A stretch of 11,189 nt of DNA from SHAN690 sp040905305 (GTDB lineage: Bacteria > Bacteroidota > Bacteroidia > Flavobacteriales_G > Salibacteraceae): positions 1 to 11,189 of the forward strand of contig JBBDRU010000040.1 in NCBI GenBank assembly GCA_040905305.1, given 5' to 3'. The stretch's first letter is position 1, and every line of letters starts with the position of its first letter. The translations under genes and the position numbers were made by a program. The notes below the pieces were generated by a model that was not told the DNA's origin, searched no databases, and worked only from the letters and a program-made list of their open reading frames with translations. Shown here piece by piece: positions 1 to 5,724 of the stretch.

Positions 1-765
1 GGTAAACCGTTTTGCCAAGTCAAAATCATCATCGGTTTCGGTAGTATGCGTTATGTGTTCTTTTTTAATTGCAATGGGATTCGATTCATTATAAAACAAA
101 GTGTTCCAGTCGATTTTCAGCGTTAAGGTATAAGCCTTATCAGCCTTTGCATTGAGGTCGATATCAAACTGCACATCCTTTCTATACAAATCATCGAGAC
201 CCGTGTGGAAAATAAGGTCATGATCAAAATCACCATCGCCAATGGTATCCATCTCAGCTTCAAGGATAATGAATCGGTACATGGAAGCCCAGTTCCAATA
301 CATGTTGCTATAAACACTCAATGGGTCTTGATTTGGGAAAGTGGCAGGATCTTCATCGTTTAACTCAGCGGGAACCCCAACCCCAAATGAAATGGAAGAA
401 TAGCCACCGACCGGAATTTCATAGGTTTTTTCGTTGCGCCACTGCGGTGTGTTGATATTCTCATCAAAGGGCTTAAAATCCAATAATTCCATTTCAGAGA
501 GATGCAACACAAAGCCGTCATTCGTTGTTATTGAAATGTTTGCCAGATAAAACTTCAAGATCAATATTTTCACATTGATTCCTTCTTGATCCTTAAACAC
601 TTCGTTGATCATGTGATCAGCGACTCCATCGCTAACAACAGCTTCAATGGTCAGTTTTGCAGGTTTTGGCTCATCCTTCGGATCGGGTTCATCACCACCG
701 CAAGACATGAGGTTCAGAGCGGCAAAAGCCGTGAATAAAACTATTATGATCTTTATATTTTTCAT
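1..765 (-). CDS. MbnP-like lipoprotein, second of a tandem pair (3' end beyond the window)
   Basis: The reading frame opens at 765 and stays open to base 1, giving 255 codons with no stop, so the C-terminus lies outside the window. Residues 1-22 form a lipoprotein signal ending in the lipobox LMSC (Cys22), so the protein is probably anchored in the outer membrane facing the periplasm. Family marks shared with the upstream paralogue are YWNWASMYRF (156-165), FHTGL from 186, and THTT (239-242). I recognise these as the MbnP family, known from methanobactin loci and from the methanotroph CorA copper proteins, where a tryptophan is oxidised to kynurenine to bind copper. Copper binding here is inference. 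The ATG overlaps the TGA of the upstream gene (ATGA), so the two are probably translationally coupled. Only one cysteine is present, unlike the paralogue. A partner MbnH-type dihaem peroxidase could lie to the left but is not in view. Confidence 0.8.
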   Translation of the reverse strand, partial: MKNIKIIIVLFTAFAALNLMSCGGDEPDPKDEPKPAKLTIEAVVSDGVADHMINEVFKDQEGINVKILILKFYLANISITTNDGFVLHLSEMELLDFKPFDENINTPQWRNEKTYEIPVGGYSSISFGVGVPAELNDEDPATFPNQDPLSVYSNMYWNWASMYRFIILEAEMDTIGDGDFDHDLIFHTGLDDLYRKDVQFDIDLNAKADKAYTLTLKIDWNTLFYNESNPIAIKKEHITHTTETDDDFDLAKRFT

Positions 766-1598
766 TCTTTTATGATGTAAAATGCACTTGAACCGTTGTC
801 AGCAATTTTTGTAGCCAAGGGCAAGTTGTTTGTCGTATGTGTCACTGTATCTATCGTAAAATCAACATCGGCAAGTAGTTCTTCAAAATCAACTTTTACT
901 TCGATAATGGCTTGATTACCTGACGTGCTAAAATTGTCTAAATCCAACTCAACCTTTCTCAACAAAGAGTTTAAACCCGTATGATACTCAAATGTTTTGA
1001 TATCAGAGCCATCAGCATTTTGCGAGGCATCCACTTCACCTTCAAGGCTTACAAAGCGATAGCCGCTGGCCCAACTCCAATACATAGTTGGAACGTGAGG
1101 TTTGAACGGACCCGAAGTTTGAGTAGTAGGATCCAACGAGTCATTTCTGCAAGGTTCAACCCCAATGTTAAACCGAATACCTTCAAAAGAAAACCCTTCC
1201 TCGGGTAAGATTGTGGTGACATAGCTCAGATCATCCCGTTTGAGAAGGTGAACATCATCAGTTCGAAGCTTGCAATCGCTTGTTTGGCTGCCTAGCAAAA
1301 CATAATCCTCATTTGACTTATAACTTATTTCAGATAAATAGATACCAAAAAACCGCAACTTCAAATCTCGTCCCGCATACTCACTCAAATCAATAAACTC
1401 AGCATCTGTTTGTTCTAATTTATGATCTCCGAAATAAGGCTCAAAAGCGATAGTCAAATTAATTGGCTGATAAACACAAGCCTCAGAAGCAGTTCCTTCC
1501 GGATCATAATTGAATGCATACGGTTGATCACATCCATCGTTCTTGCAACTCACAAAAACGAAGAAAAGAACCAGTGCGCTTAGAAGTAGATTTTTCAT
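762..1598 (-). CDS. MbnP-like lipoprotein, first of a tandem pair
   Basis: A 278-residue predicted lipoprotein: hydrophobic residues 4-17 are followed by Cys18 (FVSC). Next comes a short Cys-bounded segment, CDQPYAFNYDPEGTASEAC (23-41), of the A-x-NYDP-A type often seen in surface proteins of Bacteroidota. The MbnP-like domain covers about 46-278, with LRFFGIYLSEI (81-91), FNIGVEPC (143-150), YWSWASGYRF (173-182, Trp174 and Trp176), YHTGL (205-209) and THTT (253-256). MbnP proteins are periplasmic copper binders matured by an MbnH peroxidase that converts a Trp to kynurenine; function here is inferred from the family only. Cys109 and Cys150 could form a disulfide that the second paralogue lacks. 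This is the first gene of the unit and overlaps the next by 4 bp. It diverges from a thioredoxin-like gene across about 215 bp that holds a Crp/Fnr-type palindrome. Confidence 0.82.
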   Translation of the reverse strand: MKNLLLSALVLFFVFVSCKNDGCDQPYAFNYDPEGTASEACVYQPINLTIAFEPYFGDHKLEQTDAEFIDLSEYAGRDLKLRFFGIYLSEISYKSNEDYVLLGSQTSDCKLRTDDVHLLKRDDLSYVTTILPEEGFSFEGIRFNIGVEPCRNDSLDPTTQTSGPFKPHVPTMYWSWASGYRFVSLEGEVDASQNADGSDIKTFEYHTGLNSLLRKVELDLDNFSTSGNQAIIEVKVDFEELLADVDFTIDTVTHTTNNLPLATKIADNGSSAFYIIKE

Positions 1599-1658
1599 TT
1601 CAGTTGTTTTAGTTCAGACGTTTATTTTTCATTCATGGTTTATTGTTTAATACAATGT

Positions 1659-1666
1659 CAAGTTTA
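1659..1666 (-). promoter_or_regulatory. Possible -7 promoter element for the MbnP pair
   Basis: TAAACTTG on the minus strand matches the Bacteroidota consensus TAnnTTTG at all but one fixed position. A start of transcription just downstream (around 1655) would leave a leader of roughly 57 nt and place the centre of the palindrome at 1689-1702 about 40 bp upstream. No clear -33 box is seen, so the call is weak. Confidence 0.3.
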
Positions 1667-1688
1667 GAGATTTAAACCCACAAAATCA

Positions 1689-1702
1689 GTGATGAATATC
1701 AC
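1689..1702. promoter_or_regulatory. Crp/Fnr-type palindromic operator candidate
   Basis: GTGATGAATATCAC is a perfect inverted repeat with half-sites GTGAT and ATCAC separated by 4 bp. The Fnr consensus is TTGAT-N4-ATCAA and the Crp consensus is TGTGA-N6-TCACA, so the spacing fits both. It lies in the divergent region between the MbnP pair and the thioredoxin-like gene. Relative to the candidate -7 box at 1659-1666 its centre falls near -41, the usual class II activation position. The binding protein is not encoded in the window. Confidence 0.45.
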
Positions 1703-1813
1703 ACATCAATTTTAATCCTTTTCGAACTATGGCCAATCAATTTCTAATGAATCGTTAAATGAAGATGCTTATGAAACAATTTTTGAATTGCTTTGAACAT
1801 AAAATTTCACACC

Positions 1814-3280
1814 ATGCGATTAATTATTGCTATTAGCCTAGTCCTTATTTCTCTTGCCAATGCAACCGCACAAGAGCCGATAAAGAATTATGACTATAAG
1901 TTTAAAATTTCTGGATTAGCGGATACCAACGATAGTGTAGTTTACATTGCAAACTACTACGGTAACAAGCAATTTTACTTTGATACAGCTTTAGTCGAAA
2001 AAGGTGTCGTTCACATTAAAGGAGACGAGATCAAAGGAGGAATTTACTCGGTGATCATGCAGGATCGGAAATCATATTTCGAATTTGTGGTGAACGAACC
2101 TAAAATTGAAATGGAAACATCGGTAGGTGATTTTGTGAAAAACATGAAAGTAAAAACCTCTGAAGAAAACAAGAACTTTTACGAATACCTGCGATTCGTT
2201 GGCGACAAATCAAAAGAGGCTCAAAAACTCAAAGAAAAGTATGATGCCAGCGAGGGGACTGAAAAAGAAAAAGCTAAATTGGCCATGGCAGAAATCGATA
2301 AGGCGGTGATCGGCTACAAAAGACAATTCATCAGTGAACATCCTGATTTATTTATCGCCAAGGTATTTGGTGCTTCCGCAGAGCCGGATGTGCCCACTTA
2401 TGATGAAATTAAAGATGAAAATGAGCGCAATAAGAAACGTTACATTGAATTTAAACGACAGTATTTGGATGGGATGGATTTCTCAGATGAACGATTGCTA
2501 AGAACTCCTGTATTTCATACCAAGTTAAATTATTACATCACCAAACTCACTCCACAACAACCCGATAGTGTGATTGCAGCGGCTGATATGCTGGTGAAAA
2601 TGGCAGGCGAAACCAAAGAAAACAAGAAATACATCGTGCACACCATTACAACCAAGTTTGAAGACTCAAAAGTGATGGGCATGGATGCTGTTTTAGTGCA
2701 CATGGGACAAACCTATTACTGTCCTGATAAAGCATGGTGGTTGAGTGAAGATAAACTCGATAAATTTTGCGAGCGCATTGATGCCATGGCGCCACTTTTG
2801 ATCGGCAATAAAGCTCCAAACCTTATCTTGTTGGACACGAACGGAACATGGCAAAACCTGTATGAAATTGATGCCAGTTACACTGTGCTGTATTTCTGGG
2901 ATTCAGGCTGCGGCCACTGCAAAAAGGTGACTCCAAAACTTAAAGACTTCTATGCCAATTATAAGGATAAAGGAGTGGAAGTATATGCTGTGGGTACCGA
3001 ATTTGAAAATGATGACTGGAAAAAATACATCCACAAAAATGATCTGATATGGATCAATGTATCTGACACGCCTGAGTCAAATGAAAACGCTTATGACCTT
3101 ATTCAACAGGGTAAAACAACACTCGAAAGCCTAAATTTCAGAGACACTTACGATATCTTTAGCACACCAAAGGCATTCTTATTGGATAAAGACAAGAAGA
3201 TCATCGCCACAAAACTGTCCCCAGAGCAAATCGGAGAGTTTATCGATAATGAACTAAGCAAGAAAGAAAAGATTAAGTAA
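1814..3280 (+). CDS. Secreted TlpA/ResA-like thioredoxin with DUF4369- and DUF5106-like regions
   Basis: A 488-residue protein likely exported to the periplasm: signal peptide 1-20 (hydrophobic core LIIAISLVLISLA, then ATAQ). Residues 27-115 resemble DUF4369 (short beta strands). Residues about 120-325 are helical and charged and end in YYCPDKAWWLSEDKLDKF, typical of DUF5106. Residues 328-482 form a TlpA-like thioredoxin fold with active site CGHC (366-369, after FWDSG) and the cis-proline STP (450-452). Such proteins reduce or exchange disulfides in the periplasm, often in cytochrome c or metalloprotein maturation; the partner here is unknown. I chose ATG 1814 over an in-frame TTG at 1793, because ATG begins a clean signal peptide and the TTG adds MNIKFHT before it. 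It diverges from the MbnP genes, which hints at shared envelope redox work, and its 3' end overlaps the convergent methyltransferase gene by 27 bp. Confidence 0.9.
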   Translation: MRLIIAISLVLISLANATAQEPIKNYDYKFKISGLADTNDSVVYIANYYGNKQFYFDTALVEKGVVHIKGDEIKGGIYSVIMQDRKSYFEFVVNEPKIEMETSVGDFVKNMKVKTSEENKNFYEYLRFVGDKSKEAQKLKEKYDASEGTEKEKAKLAMAEIDKAVIGYKRQFISEHPDLFIAKVFGASAEPDVPTYDEIKDENERNKKRYIEFKRQYLDGMDFSDERLLRTPVFHTKLNYYITKLTPQQPDSVIAAADMLVKMAGETKENKKYIVHTITTKFEDSKVMGMDAVLVHMGQTYYCPDKAWWLSEDKLDKFCERIDAMAPLLIGNKAPNLILLDTNGTWQNLYEIDASYTVLYFWDSGCGHCKKVTPKLKDFYANYKDKGVEVYAVGTEFENDDWKKYIHKNDLIWINVSDTPESNENAYDLIQQGKTTLESLNFRDTYDIFSTPKAFLLDKDKKIIATKLSPEQIGEFIDNELSKKEKIK

Positions 3281-4036
3281 TCTGGGAAAACGGATGTCAA
3301 AATCTTCCTTCGCCTGAGGTTTCCCCATCCAAACCAGGCCGAAAAAGAAAAGATCGAGCGTTACAGAAACGTCTTGGTCTTTTTTAATTTCAGACCATGC
3401 ACGCTTCATTCCTGAAGAATAATGGATGTCATGAAACACCATTACCCCACCCTCATTCAACACCTTTTTCATTTTTAGAAAATATCTTAGCGTAGGCTGT
3501 TCATGATGATCTCCATCCAAAAAAATAAAATCAAACCGCTGTTGATTTGCATCAAAATAGGCATCAAATGACGAAGAAATAACCTTTGAACGACTGGTTA
3601 AATTTAAGGCTTGTAAATTTTCATTTGCCTTAACAGCAAGTGCATTATTTCCTTCCACTCCAATGAAATATGCCGATTCATAGGCAGCAGCCATTGCGCT
3701 TATGGACTTACCTAGATTGCTTCCTAACTCCAACACTTGATTTGGTTTTAAATAATCAATTAAACGAAAAAGAAGCTGAACCTGGAAATTGTGCATTGAA
3801 GACTTTCTTGCGTAATGTCCAACGCTTTTTTGTGTTTGCGCATTTTTGCCTAGATCGTGTCCTTCAATCAGCGTACGATCTCCTTTCAATGCATCAAAAT
3901 AATCCAATATAAATTTTGGAACACGAGGTGTTGTGGCATAGATACACTCATCGATCAATCCGTAAACAAAAGGAGAGTGAACTCCATGCCTTGTTTTGGA
4001 ACGAACCCAATGCATAATGAAATCTATAGCACGCAT
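3254..4036 (-). CDS. Class I SAM-dependent methyltransferase (Methyltransf_24-like)
   Basis: A 260-residue cytoplasmic protein with no signal peptide. The Rossmann-fold marks of SAM-dependent methyltransferases are present: motif I VLELGSNLGKS (101-111), the acidic end of strand 2 GVEGN (126-130, Glu128), a strand-4 region FIFLDGDHHEQP (170-181) and FHDIHYSSGMKRAW (201-214). The DGDH and HDI patterns are typical of the Methyltransf_24 group, which includes O-methyltransferases and sugar-modifying enzymes; the substrate cannot be told. Residues 1-90 hold a family-specific helical region (HGVHSPFVYGLIDE, 17-30). It is convergent with the thioredoxin gene, and the last nine codons, stop included, lie inside that gene's 3' end. 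Upstream, the minus strand carries a CATTTTCGCA motif also found before the cyclophilin gene. Confidence 0.88.
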   Translation of the reverse strand: MRAIDFIMHWVRSKTRHGVHSPFVYGLIDECIYATTPRVPKFILDYFDALKGDRTLIEGHDLGKNAQTQKSVGHYARKSSMHNFQVQLLFRLIDYLKPNQVLELGSNLGKSISAMAAAYESAYFIGVEGNNALAVKANENLQALNLTSRSKVISSSFDAYFDANQQRFDFIFLDGDHHEQPTLRYFLKMKKVLNEGGVMVFHDIHYSSGMKRAWSEIKKDQDVSVTLDLFFFGLVWMGKPQAKEDFDIRFPRLLNLFFLA

Positions 4037-4059
4037 AAAACAAGGATTAATTTAGCTAC

Positions 4060-4069
4060 TGCGAAAATG
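4060..4069 (-). promoter_or_regulatory. Candidate promoter motif upstream of the methyltransferase gene
   Basis: CATTTTCGCA on the minus strand lies 23 nt before the ATG at 4036. The same 10-mer lies 20 nt before the cyclophilin ATG (8050-8059). It could be a degenerate -7 element (compare TAnnTTTGC) or part of a shared operator. Evidence is only the repeated sequence and similar spacing. Confidence 0.25.
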
Positions 4070-4078
4070 GATAATTCC

Positions 4079-4086
4079 TACATTTG
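4079..4086 (+). promoter_or_regulatory. Bacteroidota-type -7 element upstream of the tRNA-Leu region
   Basis: TACATTTG matches TAnnTTTG exactly and is followed by CCGCC. It faces the split tRNA copy (4124) and the intact tRNA-Leu (4279). If active, transcription would begin near 4090 and run through the interrupted copy into the tRNA. A convincing -33 box was not found (TTTA at 4051 is only a weak candidate). Confidence 0.4.
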
Positions 4087-4121
4087 CCGCCTGTTCTTAA
4101 AGACGAATTTTAGGAATTGAT

Positions 4122-4236
4122 TTGCCCAGGTGGTGAAATTGTCCCGACTCCCCGGAAATCACCCATTTCCGTGAGAGTCGTGGATCCTCGATCCGAAGCA
4201 GAATTGTAAAATTCTGACCGGATCGGGAGTAGACAC
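4122..4236 (+). pseudogene. Truncated tRNA-Leu 5' copy interrupted by an 87-bp insertion
   Basis: Bases 4122-4141 (TTGCCCAGGTGGTGAAATTG) are identical to 4277-4296 at the start of the intact tRNA-Leu. The next eight bases of the tRNA (GTAGACAC, 4297-4304) reappear at 4229-4236 after an 87-bp segment. Joined together, 28 bases match without error; 26 of them are tRNA sequence, covering the acceptor 5' strand and the D arm. The break falls between the two conserved D-loop guanines. Beyond 4236 the match to the tRNA ends, with no anticodon or T arm, so this is not a functional tRNA. The following bases CTGGGT could pair with the acceptor strand, so a residual closing stem is possible. Confidence 0.7.
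4142..4228. mobile_element. 87-bp inverted-repeat element with two hairpins (MITE- or REPIN-like)
   Basis: The segment begins TCCCGA and ends TCGGGA, a perfect 6-bp terminal inverted repeat that continues imperfectly inward (TCC and CCGG versus CCGGA). It folds into two stem-loops. Hairpin one, 4145-4180, has stems CGACTC/GAGTCG and CGGAAAT/ATTTCCG around loop CACCC. Hairpin two, 4187-4227, has stems CTCGATCCG/CGGATCGGG and CAGAATT/AATTCTG around loop GTAA. It sits precisely inside a 28-base tRNA-Leu match, which argues for insertion. No target duplication is seen and there is no coding capacity. A structured RNA is the alternative. Confidence 0.5.
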
Positions 4237-4278
4237 TGGGTCTATTGTTGTTTGAAAACGTTCTTTTAATCTTAACTT

Positions 4279-4361
4279 GCCCAGGTGGTGAAATTGGTAG
4301 ACACGCCATCTTGAGGGGGTGGTGCACTACGTGCATGCTGGTTCGAGTCCAGTCCTGGGCA
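4279..4361 (+). tRNA. tRNA-Leu, anticodon GAG
   Basis: A complete class II tRNA fold is visible. The acceptor stem is GCCCAGG (4279-4285) with CCTGGGC (4354-4360) and discriminator A4361. The D stem is GTG/CAC with loop AAATTGGTAGA. The anticodon stem is CCATC/GGTGG with loop TTGAGGG, giving anticodon GAG at 4313-4315, which reads CUC and CUU. The long variable arm is TGCAC-TAC-GTGCA (4323-4335), as expected for leucine. The T arm is GCTGG-TTCGAGT-CCAGT (4337-4353). CCA is not encoded. Its first 26 bases are duplicated upstream in the interrupted copy. Confidence 0.96.
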
Positions 4362-4371
4362 CTTAATTTTC

Positions 4372-4415
4372 TGGATAATTTTATGCCACTCTATAGCTTC
4401 AAGTTTAATTATCCA
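4372..4415. repeat. 9-bp inverted repeat after the tRNA
   Basis: TGGATAATT (4372-4380) and AATTATCCA (4407-4415) are perfectly complementary across a 26-base loop. TGGATAATT also occurs at 4068-4076 before the tRNA region. The stem is A/T rich and lacks a following T run, so it is not a classical terminator. The rest of the 4362-4497 gap holds only the Rrf2 promoter candidate. Confidence 0.3.
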
Positions 4416-4477
4416 ACGGCAAGTCGAGTTTAGATACCATTATCTCGATGAGCTATCCTTCTTCCCTATCGGAAAAC

Positions 4478-4492
4478 TAGAGTATCTTAGCG
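4478..4492 (+). promoter_or_regulatory. Short-leader promoter of the Rrf2 gene, possible autoregulatory site
   Basis: TATCTTAG (4483-4490) resembles TAnnTTTG with one mismatch and is followed by CGCC and, seven bases after the box, the ATG at 4498. The preceding TAGAGT (4478-4483) and the TTnGCGCC ending are also found at the promoter of the next gene (4954-4974). This suggests common control. Any transcript would have almost no leader. Confidence 0.4.
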
Positions 4493-4497
4493 CCTTT

Positions 4498-4932
4498 ATG
4501 TTATCAAAAAAGGCAAAATACGCGATTCACGCACTTATTTTTTTGGCTAAACACCAAGAACAAGGACCAATATTGATCAGCACAATCGCAGAAAGTGAGC
4601 GAATACCACACAAGTTTTTAGAGGCTATTCTTCTCGATTTGAAAAAAGACGGTACGCTCGGAAGTAAAAAAGGAAAAGGTGGCGGTTATTACCTCATCAA
4701 AAAACCTTCTCAAGTAAACATGGCAGATGTAATGCGGCTTTTTGATGGTGCCATTGCTTTTTTGCCTTGTGTCACTCATCGTTACTACGAACGCTGCGAA
4801 GAATGCAAAGACGAGGAGACTTGTGGTATAAGAGACGCATTCCTTCAGGTGAGAAACGCCACAGTAGAGATATTGAAAGCCTCTACCCTTGAAAAAGTCA
4901 TAGCACGGGAAAATAGACTTTTAGAAAAATAG
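4498..4932 (+). CDS. Rrf2-family transcriptional regulator with a four-cysteine cluster
   Basis: A 144-residue winged-helix regulator of full family length. The start MLSKKAKYAIHALIFLA, the recognition-helix region IPHKFLEAILLDLKKDG (36-52) and the wing GSKKGKGGGYYL (55-66) are typical Rrf2 marks. Cysteines 91, 100, 103 and 109 (pattern C-x8-C-x2-C-x5-C) lie where IscR and NsrR bind Fe-S clusters, so the protein may sense iron-sulfur, redox or sulfur status; cluster binding is inference. The next genes are a DUF2490 protein and an SLC13 anion permease, and Rrf2 proteins (for example CymR) often control sulfur assimilation. A shared TAGAGT ... TTnGCGCC motif before this gene and the next supports autoregulation plus control of the transporter pair. 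Confidence 0.92.
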   Translation: MLSKKAKYAIHALIFLAKHQEQGPILISTIAESERIPHKFLEAILLDLKKDGTLGSKKGKGGGYYLIKKPSQVNMADVMRLFDGAIAFLPCVTHRYYERCEECKDEETCGIRDAFLQVRNATVEILKASTLEKVIARENRLLEK

Positions 4933-4941
4933 TCAAATACC

Positions 4942-4956
4942 CTACTAAGTTTATAG
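4942..4956. promoter_or_regulatory. Imperfect palindrome in front of the DUF2490-SLC13 promoter
   Basis: CTACTAAGTTTATAG reads as CTA(C)TAA - GT - TTATAG, an inverted repeat with one extra base, and overlaps the expected -33 region of the promoter at 4963. It could be an operator for the adjacent Rrf2 regulator. The same palindrome is not seen before the Rrf2 gene itself. Confidence 0.3.
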
Positions 4957-4974
4957 AGTGTATATATTTGCGCC
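4954..4974 (+). promoter_or_regulatory. Promoter of the DUF2490-SLC13 operon
   Basis: TATATTTG (4963-4970) is an exact match to the Bacteroidota -7 element TAnnTTTG, followed by CGCC and, ten bases after the box, the ATG at 4981. TAGAGT precedes it at 4954-4959. The arrangement copies that of the Rrf2 promoter and implies a very short or absent leader. Confidence 0.5.
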
Positions 4975-4980
4975 CTACTT

Positions 4981-5724
4981 ATGATTAGATTGATTTTTCT
5001 ATTCCTCAGTTTATTGTGTTTAAAAACATCTGCGCAGCAAACCATTACACAGGAAATGCTGTGGCTTCGATATTACAATACGGTGCAATTCAACGACAAG
5101 GTTTCATTGCACTCAGAAATAGAAAGCAGATTCTTTTTACCAACCATGAGGTCGCATCATTTACTTCTGCCCCGCATGGGCTTGAATTATCAGGTTTCAG
5201 AGTCGCTTGAGGCGAACTTTGGTTTTAATCATTTTAATTTATGGTTACCGCAAGAACCTACACCAGTTGCCCCGACAGAACACATACAACAGTTTTGGTT
5301 GCATCAGTTTATTAAGACCCATTATTATTTCGGAAACAACGGCCGATTCAAACTCACCCAACGCTATATGCTTGAAGAACGTTTTTTCGAAAAACCTTCT
5401 GGATCCTCAAAGCCATTTGGTGTAAACTTTAGGCTTAGGTTGCAAACGGCACTCATGGTGATGCTAGCTGATGAACTGGGTAAAAATAACAATACCATGT
5501 TATCATTGGTCTGCCATGACGAGCTGTTTGTTCAGGCAGGTGAAGATGTAAGGGCAAATGTTTTTGATCATAATCGTTTCTTCATTGGGTCGTACATTAA
5601 ATTTGGAAAACGACTTGGAATGGAAACAGGTTACATGCATTGGTATCAGCAACTTCCAATTGGAAATAAATTTTTCAGTCGTCATTTATTGCGTGTAACC
5701 TTTTTTCATAACATCTTTATCTAA
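4981..5724 (+). CDS. DUF2490-family protein, probable outer-membrane beta-strand protein
   Basis: A 247-residue protein with a signal peptide (IRLIFLFLSLLCLKTSA, cleavage probably before QQ at 19-20). The rest has alternating polar and aromatic strands such as LWLRYYNTVQF, KVSLHSEIESRFF and FKLTQRYMLEERFF, with no cytoplasmic domain. This is the look of DUF2490 proteins, small beta-barrel-like proteins of unknown function predicted at the outer membrane. The stop TAA (5722-5724) directly abuts the ATG of the SLC13 permease (5725), so the two are co-transcribed and likely coupled. I infer that it supports passage of the permease's substrate across the outer membrane or scaffolds it there. The start at 4981 follows the -7 box closely and gives the clean signal peptide. 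Confidence 0.8.
   Translation: MIRLIFLFLSLLCLKTSAQQTITQEMLWLRYYNTVQFNDKVSLHSEIESRFFLPTMRSHHLLLPRMGLNYQVSESLEANFGFNHFNLWLPQEPTPVAPTEHIQQFWLHQFIKTHYYFGNNGRFKLTQRYMLEERFFEKPSGSSKPFGVNFRLRLQTALMVMLADELGKNNNTMLSLVCHDELFVQAGEDVRANVFDHNRFFIGSYIKFGKRLGMETGYMHWYQQLPIGNKFFSRHLLRVTFFHNIFI

Noticed and set aside
1793..1813. In-frame TTG as start of the thioredoxin-like gene
   Set aside because: It would add seven residues before an otherwise clean signal peptide; ATG 1814 is the better start.
4037..4123. SAM riboswitch before the methyltransferase gene
   Set aside because: The leader is short and no SAM-riboswitch core is visible; the enzyme class does not imply such control.
4124..4241. A second functional tRNA-Leu with an intron
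   Set aside because: After removing the 87-bp segment the sequence still lacks an anticodon arm, variable arm and T arm.
4122..4296. Direct repeats as attachment sites of an integrated element
   Set aside because: Integrases normally use the 3' half of tRNA genes and would enclose kilobases with an integrase gene; here the repeat is from the 5' half and the repeats are 155 bp apart with no integrase.
4097..4336. 79-residue open frame on the minus strand
   Set aside because: It runs through the tRNA gene and the hairpin element and has no protein-like features; it is a by-product of structured DNA.
4372..4415. Terminator after tRNA-Leu
   Set aside because: The 9-bp stem is A/T rich with a 26-base loop and no T run behind it.
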